A stretch of DNA of 64,000 nucleotides from Nitrospirota bacterium (lineage in GTDB: Bacteria; Nitrospirota; Thermodesulfovibrionia; Thermodesulfovibrionales; JdFR-85): NCBI GenBank assembly GCA_035873375.1, contig JAYWMQ010000061.1, forward strand, positions 1 to 64,000, given 5' to 3'. Positions within the stretch are counted from its first letter, which is position 1, and each line of letters opens with the position of its first letter. Position numbers and translations under genes: made by a program. The notes beneath the pieces are model-generated. The model made no database searches. It was not told where the DNA came from and saw only the letters and a program-made list of their open reading frames with translations. Below, in pieces: positions 60,672 to 64,000 of the stretch.

Positions 60672-62495
60672 CTAACCCGGCAGCAGCTCTGCAGCATCAC
60701 TCAGTTTCTCAAGCCCCTTTATCTCATCCTGCAGTAGCGGAAACCTGAGCACGGGCAGATCGAATCTCTCTGTAATTTCCTCCAGATAACCCAGTTGCAT
60801 TTGCCTCCGTCCCCTGAAGAAATTATTTGTGCAGACTTCCTCCGGCAGTACCATATTTGCCACTACCAATTGTGTCTCAATCCCTGCGTCTTTCAGGTCA
60901 AGCATGGCACGGTAGGACTCTGTTATGGGCGTGGACTCGGGATAGAGGACGAGGCAGAAGACTGTTTGATTCCTGTCTTTGAGTATGCGGATGATGTTTT
61001 TAAAGCGGATGCCGGCTTTCTCCTTCACTTCCGTACCACCTGCCATCATCTCCACCTGCCTGGCATAATCAAAAGGCAAATCAAGGAGTCTCAGCGTGTG
61101 GCCCGTTGGCGCAGTATCAAAGACAACCACTTCATACTCCGTGCTCTCTATAAACTGTATGAACCTGTCAAAGGCTGCCATTTCTTCCGTGCATGGTGAG
61201 TTCAGCTCCTCCTCCATAGCGGCAATCATATCCTCTGAGTATTTCCCCCTTGCCTCGTTCAATACCCTTTCCTTGTACTCTTTGAAAGCCGCTTCCTGGT
61301 CAACCATGACTGCATGAAGATTATCGGTAACCCTTGACGGCTCACTCCCGACCTTTACATCAAGGACTTCCCCGATATGGGCTGCAGGATCTGTTGTTAC
61401 AAGGAGGGTCTTAAAACCCTTTTGTGCAATATAAAGTGATGCAATGCAGGATATAGTGGTCTTGCCTACGCCACCCTTGCCGGTGAAAAAGATTGCCTTT
61501 GTCTGCCCGTCCGGCAGGAAGAGGGCGTCGATATCCGGCTTTGCAATTGTGAGGGCTGATCTGTATTCTTCATGTGAAAATCCCATCTCCCCTCCATTTG
61601 CCAAAGTAGGAATTAAAGATTGGTGATTTTTTGCAACCAATTCTTCGGCTATGCTTTTCAATGCATCAACCCCTTTTACTTCGTAATCCCTCAGGAACAT
61701 GTATCGTTTCGGCTTCTCTATTGCGTCTTCAGTTTCGCTGATTACCTTCTGCTGTGCATCATGCTTTTTCCTGAAAAATTCAACCTCGCAGACCTCCCTG
61801 GGCAGGATACCGTTAATGATTATCTCTCCTGATTTGATGCCGATAGTCTCAAGCTCCCCTGATGCCCGCAAAGTCTCATAAAGGGACAGCTCATCAGGCC
61901 TCATTACAAAGATAAAGGTTGTCCTTTCAGGGTCCCTCAAAAGTGCAGTTGCCCGGTCGTATTTGTCCTTTGAGTCCTGAAGGGACTGAACAGGGCCAAG
62001 GCAGGTCTGCCCGGAGCCTTTTGAAGCCTCCTCAATATGACGTGACCAGTCCACAGGGAGTTCCAAAAGTCTTATCGTGTGTCCTGTCGGGGCAGTGTCA
62101 AAGACAATCACATCATATTCGTCAGTCTCCATGAAGTCTATAAACCTGTCAAAGGCAGCCATCTCCGTTGTACAGGGACCGCTGAGATTTTCTTCCAGGG
62201 ACGCAATTACATCCGCCGGCATAAGTTCCCTGTATGGGCCGATTATCCCCTCCCTGTACTCTCTTGTTGCCTCATCAGGGTCAATCTCCATGGCAAAGAG
62301 ATTTTTTAAATCCCCCCTGACCGGAGTTACCTTATGTCCTATCTCCTGCTCAAAAACGTCAGCAAGGTTGGATGCAGGATCAGTGGTAACTATCAGTGTT
62401 TTTTTACCTGTCAGTGCATAATGAATGGCAGTGGCAGAGGCCATGGTGGTCTTGCCGACACCACCCTTGCCTGAAAAAAAGATATATTTTGTCAT
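60672..62495 (-). CDS. arsA: Arsenite efflux ATPase ArsA, two-domain
   Basis: This 607-residue protein has two homologous halves, each with GKGGVGKTT (9-17 and near 338-346) and DTAPTGHT. Metalloid-binding cysteines are visible as SGPCTTEM (Cys108) and SPCTEEM, with PREVCEVEFF and PEEVCTNNFF further on, like Cys113, 172 and 422 of the E. coli enzyme. It powers the membrane arsenite carrier and receives As(III) from ArsD. Upstream on the same strand are arsD and acr3. Confidence 0.95.
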   Translation of the reverse strand: MTKYIFFSGKGGVGKTTMASATAIHYALTGKKTLIVTTDPASNLADVFEQEIGHKVTPVRGDLKNLFAMEIDPDEATREYREGIIGPYRELMPADVIASLEENLSGPCTTEMAAFDRFIDFMETDEYDVIVFDTAPTGHTIRLLELPVDWSRHIEEASKGSGQTCLGPVQSLQDSKDKYDRATALLRDPERTTFIFVMRPDELSLYETLRASGELETIGIKSGEIIINGILPREVCEVEFFRKKHDAQQKVISETEDAIEKPKRYMFLRDYEVKGVDALKSIAEELVAKNHQSLIPTLANGGEMGFSHEEYRSALTIAKPDIDALFLPDGQTKAIFFTGKGGVGKTTISCIASLYIAQKGFKTLLVTTDPAAHIGEVLDVKVGSEPSRVTDNLHAVMVDQEAAFKEYKERVLNEARGKYSEDMIAAMEEELNSPCTEEMAAFDRFIQFIESTEYEVVVFDTAPTGHTLRLLDLPFDYARQVEMMAGGTEVKEKAGIRFKNIIRILKDRNQTVFCLVLYPESTPITESYRAMLDLKDAGIETQLVVANMVLPEEVCTNNFFRGRRQMQLGYLEEITERFDLPVLRFPLLQDEIKGLEKLSDAAELLPG

Positions 62496-62557
62496 TGGCT
62501 GCTCCCTGTAATAAATTTTTGGCCGCAGATTTAAAATTCATGAGACCCTGAATCAAG

Positions 62558-62642
62558 TTCAGGGTGACAGTTCGTTCAGGGTGACAGTTCGTTCAGGGTG
62601 ACAGTTCGTTCAGGGTGACAGTTCGTTCAGGGTGACAGTTCG
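62558..62642. repeat. Five-copy 17-bp tandem repeat between arsD and arsA
   Basis: Five consecutive identical units TTCAGGGTGACAGTTCG, directly preceded by CCCTGAATCAAG, which with the first unit forms a CCCTGAA/TTCAGGG hairpin. It is related to the twin-hairpin repeat at 39339-39413. Confidence 0.9.
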
Positions 62643-62671
62643 TGATGAAGAAACCCCATAGCCACACATTT

Positions 62672-63016
62672 TTACTGCATCATCTTTAAGGGTATCGGTT
62701 TTCCCTGCCTTACCGGCTCAATCCCGAGAGCCCTGCACAACTCCTCGTATGCTGGATACCCGCCTGTCTTAAAGACAGTACCGTTTACAATGGTAACCGG
62801 CAGTATATTTTTGCCGTCTTTGCTAATCAGCGGTTTTACATCCGGGTTTTCCATAAACGCCTTCGGCTGCTGGGCAAGGTTGAATCTTTCCACTTCAACG
62901 CCCTGTTTTTTCAATGCCAGCACAGCGTCATTCATCTTGACCAGTACCGGATCAAGTGCCGGTCCGCACAGCCCCGAAGAGCAGCACATCGGTGGATCAT
63001 AGATTTCGATCTTCAT
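62672..63016 (-). CDS. arsD: Arsenite metallochaperone ArsD
   Basis: This 114-residue protein begins MKIEIYDPPMCCSSGLCGP, so Cys11, Cys12 and Cys17 match the As(III)-binding Cys12, Cys13 and Cys18 of E. coli ArsD. A thioredoxin-like fold follows (LPVTIVNGTVFKTGGYP). It hands arsenite to ArsA. The ATG overlaps the acr3 stop by 4 nt. Confidence 0.95.
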   Translation of the reverse strand: MKIEIYDPPMCCSSGLCGPALDPVLVKMNDAVLALKKQGVEVERFNLAQQPKAFMENPDVKPLISKDGKNILPVTIVNGTVFKTGGYPAYEELCRALGIEPVRQGKPIPLKMMQ

Positions 63017-64000
63017 ATCAATTCCTCCTTTCGTTTGCCTGAAGAGCCAAAAAGCCTATACTCCGTCTTCTTTGCAAACCAGACAAGCACAAGCATTACC
63101 GGCACTTCAATCAATGGGCCGATTACTGTGGCAAGCGCCACTGCAGGGCTGAATGCCGTTATTGCTATTGCTATTGCTATCTCAAAATCCCTTCCTGTAG
63201 AGTTAAAGCCCACGGCAACGGCATCCTTATAATCAAGCCCCATTTTCCAGCCCGTGAGATAGACAATTACAAACATTACCCAGAAGAAGATAGTCATCGG
63301 TATAGCCATCTGAACTATCAGGAAAGGTCTTTCAAGTATCAAATCACCCTTCAGGGCAAACATCACAACGAGTGTAAACAACAAACCTGCAATGGATAGG
63401 GTATCAAGGTAAAATTTCAGTTTATGAAACCACTCCTCGCCAAACTTCCTGACCCCGAGAAATCTGGTAAGTATTCCGGCTGCAAGCGGTATGCCGAGAT
63501 AAAGTACCACACTCTCCCCAACCACCCATACATCAAAAACTATCTCTCCCAAAAGGAGCTTTGCATAAACCGGTATAAGGATCATCTGTATTATAGAGTT
63601 AACGGCCACAAGGATTATGGCAAGGGGGCCGTTTCCTGCGGCAAGATATGTAAAGACTATCACCATTGCAATACAGGGGGCTATTCCGTAAAGAACGAGC
63701 CCTGTGTACAGGTCAGGTTCTCCGCTCAAAAAGACCTTTGCGAGCAGGAGCATGAAGAATGGCGCTATGGCATAGTTGAAAAACATGACTATCAGGAGCT
63801 GTTTTGGCGAGCGAACCGCCTTGCCTAAATCCTCAAACCTGATATTTGCCATCGCAGGGTAGATCATCATAAAGAGGCCGGCCACAATGCCGAGGGCAAT
63901 GGTGTTTGGAAGGCTGAATTCATACGAGCCGTGAAAGATTGCCTTGATGGCATCAATTGGTGGCGTCAGCTGGAAGTCCGAAATGCCATACCACTTGCTG
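63013..64000 (-). CDS. acr3: Arsenite efflux carrier Acr3, partial at the window edge
   Basis: At least 329 residues; the frame stays open to the right edge (FQLTPPIDAIKAIFHG before LPNTIALGIVAGLFMMIYP), so the N-terminus and any regulator lie outside. A GTG at 63885 is internal. The conserved cysteine in LYGIAPCIAMVIVFTYLA and the GFNSTGRDFEIAIAIAI segment mark the BASS-superfamily Acr3 carrier. It exports As(III), here probably with ArsA as energiser. First of the acr3-arsD-arsA run. Confidence 0.95.
   Translation of the reverse strand, partial: SKWYGISDFQLTPPIDAIKAIFHGSYEFSLPNTIALGIVAGLFMMIYPAMANIRFEDLGKAVRSPKQLLIVMFFNYAIAPFFMLLLAKVFLSGEPDLYTGLVLYGIAPCIAMVIVFTYLAAGNGPLAIILVAVNSIIQMILIPVYAKLLLGEIVFDVWVVGESVVLYLGIPLAAGILTRFLGVRKFGEEWFHKLKFYLDTLSIAGLLFTLVVMFALKGDLILERPFLIVQMAIPMTIFFWVMFVIVYLTGWKMGLDYKDAVAVGFNSTGRDFEIAIAIAITAFSPAVALATVIGPLIEVPVMLVLVWFAKKTEYRLFGSSGKRKEELI

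Overview
The window looks like a chromosomal segment of an anaerobic, strongly cytochrome-dependent bacterium. The mix of a split, ferredoxin-type glutamate synthase, a membrane complex of multihaem cytochromes with an NrfD protein, a selenocysteine tRNA, an MglA-like GTPase and an ars operon fits Nitrospirota or a sulfate/metal-reducing deltaproteobacterial relative. That placement is inferred from gene content and could not be tested by a database search. Most of the window is dense, operon-organised housekeeping DNA with 4-8 nt start/stop overlaps. Two stretches are clearly accessory: about 21.7-23.9 kb next to the tRNA-Sec gene, and about 48.2-60.6 kb, an AT-rich defence island.

Layout. 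0.1-5.2 kb (minus): three-gene glutamate synthase. 5.4-11.4 kb (minus): FolD-like protein, a HAMP membrane protein, a YkgJ-type Cys protein, a tiny HicB-like protein, IspF, IspD, a PIN-TRAM protein and a DegQ/HtrA protease. 11.5-18.2 kb (plus): serC, serA, hisZ, purA, PilZ-zinc ribbon, comF. 18.4-21.5 kb: Cys-rich MerR regulator, a TPR lipoprotein-like protein and penicillin-binding protein 1A. 21.6 kb: tRNA-Sec, followed by an unusual methyltransferase/small-protein operon. 24.0-28.9 kb (plus): hemL, then an 11-haem cytochrome, a 4-haem cytochrome, a Tat-exported ferredoxin and an NrfD quinol-module protein, closed by a strong terminator. 29.2-35.0 kb (plus): atpZ-atpI, secA, a GAF-GGDEF protein and an extended MglA-like GTPase. 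35.0-37.9 kb (minus): dcd, pyrF and a TrpE/PabB protein that carries repeat insertions. 38.1-48.2 kb (plus): MFS transporter, M29-like aminopeptidase, ftsE-ftsX-envC-ctpA, an exonuclease, and an acyl synthetase-ACP-acyltransferase fusion.

48.5-60.2 kb is the most interesting part. A VapBC-type pair is followed by a Type I restriction-modification operon in the order hsdM-hsdS-[SIR2-herA]-[RhuM fragment-BroN/DinD-like]-hsdR. A SIR2-HerA pair, known elsewhere as a stand-alone anti-phage module, is therefore built into the R-M transcription unit by start/stop overlaps. The whole cassette (about 9.75 kb) lies between two direct repeats of about 320 bp. Each repeat includes the 3' end of the vapC-like PIN gene, so the island could be excised or amplified by homologous recombination. 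HsdS has two nearly identical target-recognition halves, which predicts a symmetric recognition site. The SIR2 protein has Ser where the family usually has the catalytic Asn. RAYT transposase debris, 65-bp palindromic elements and a BrnT/BrnA toxin-antitoxin pair with a palindromic operator border the island on the right.

60.7-64.0 kb (minus): arsenic resistance genes acr3 (cut by the window edge), arsD and arsA, with a five-copy 17-bp tandem repeat between arsD and arsA. Other points worth attention: the FolD homologue lacks two catalytic cyclohydrolase residues (Lys to Thr, Gln to Leu); a canonical -1 frameshift heptamer joins two ORFs beside tRNA-Sec; and a heptanucleotide repeat lies inside the TrpE/PabB coding sequence.
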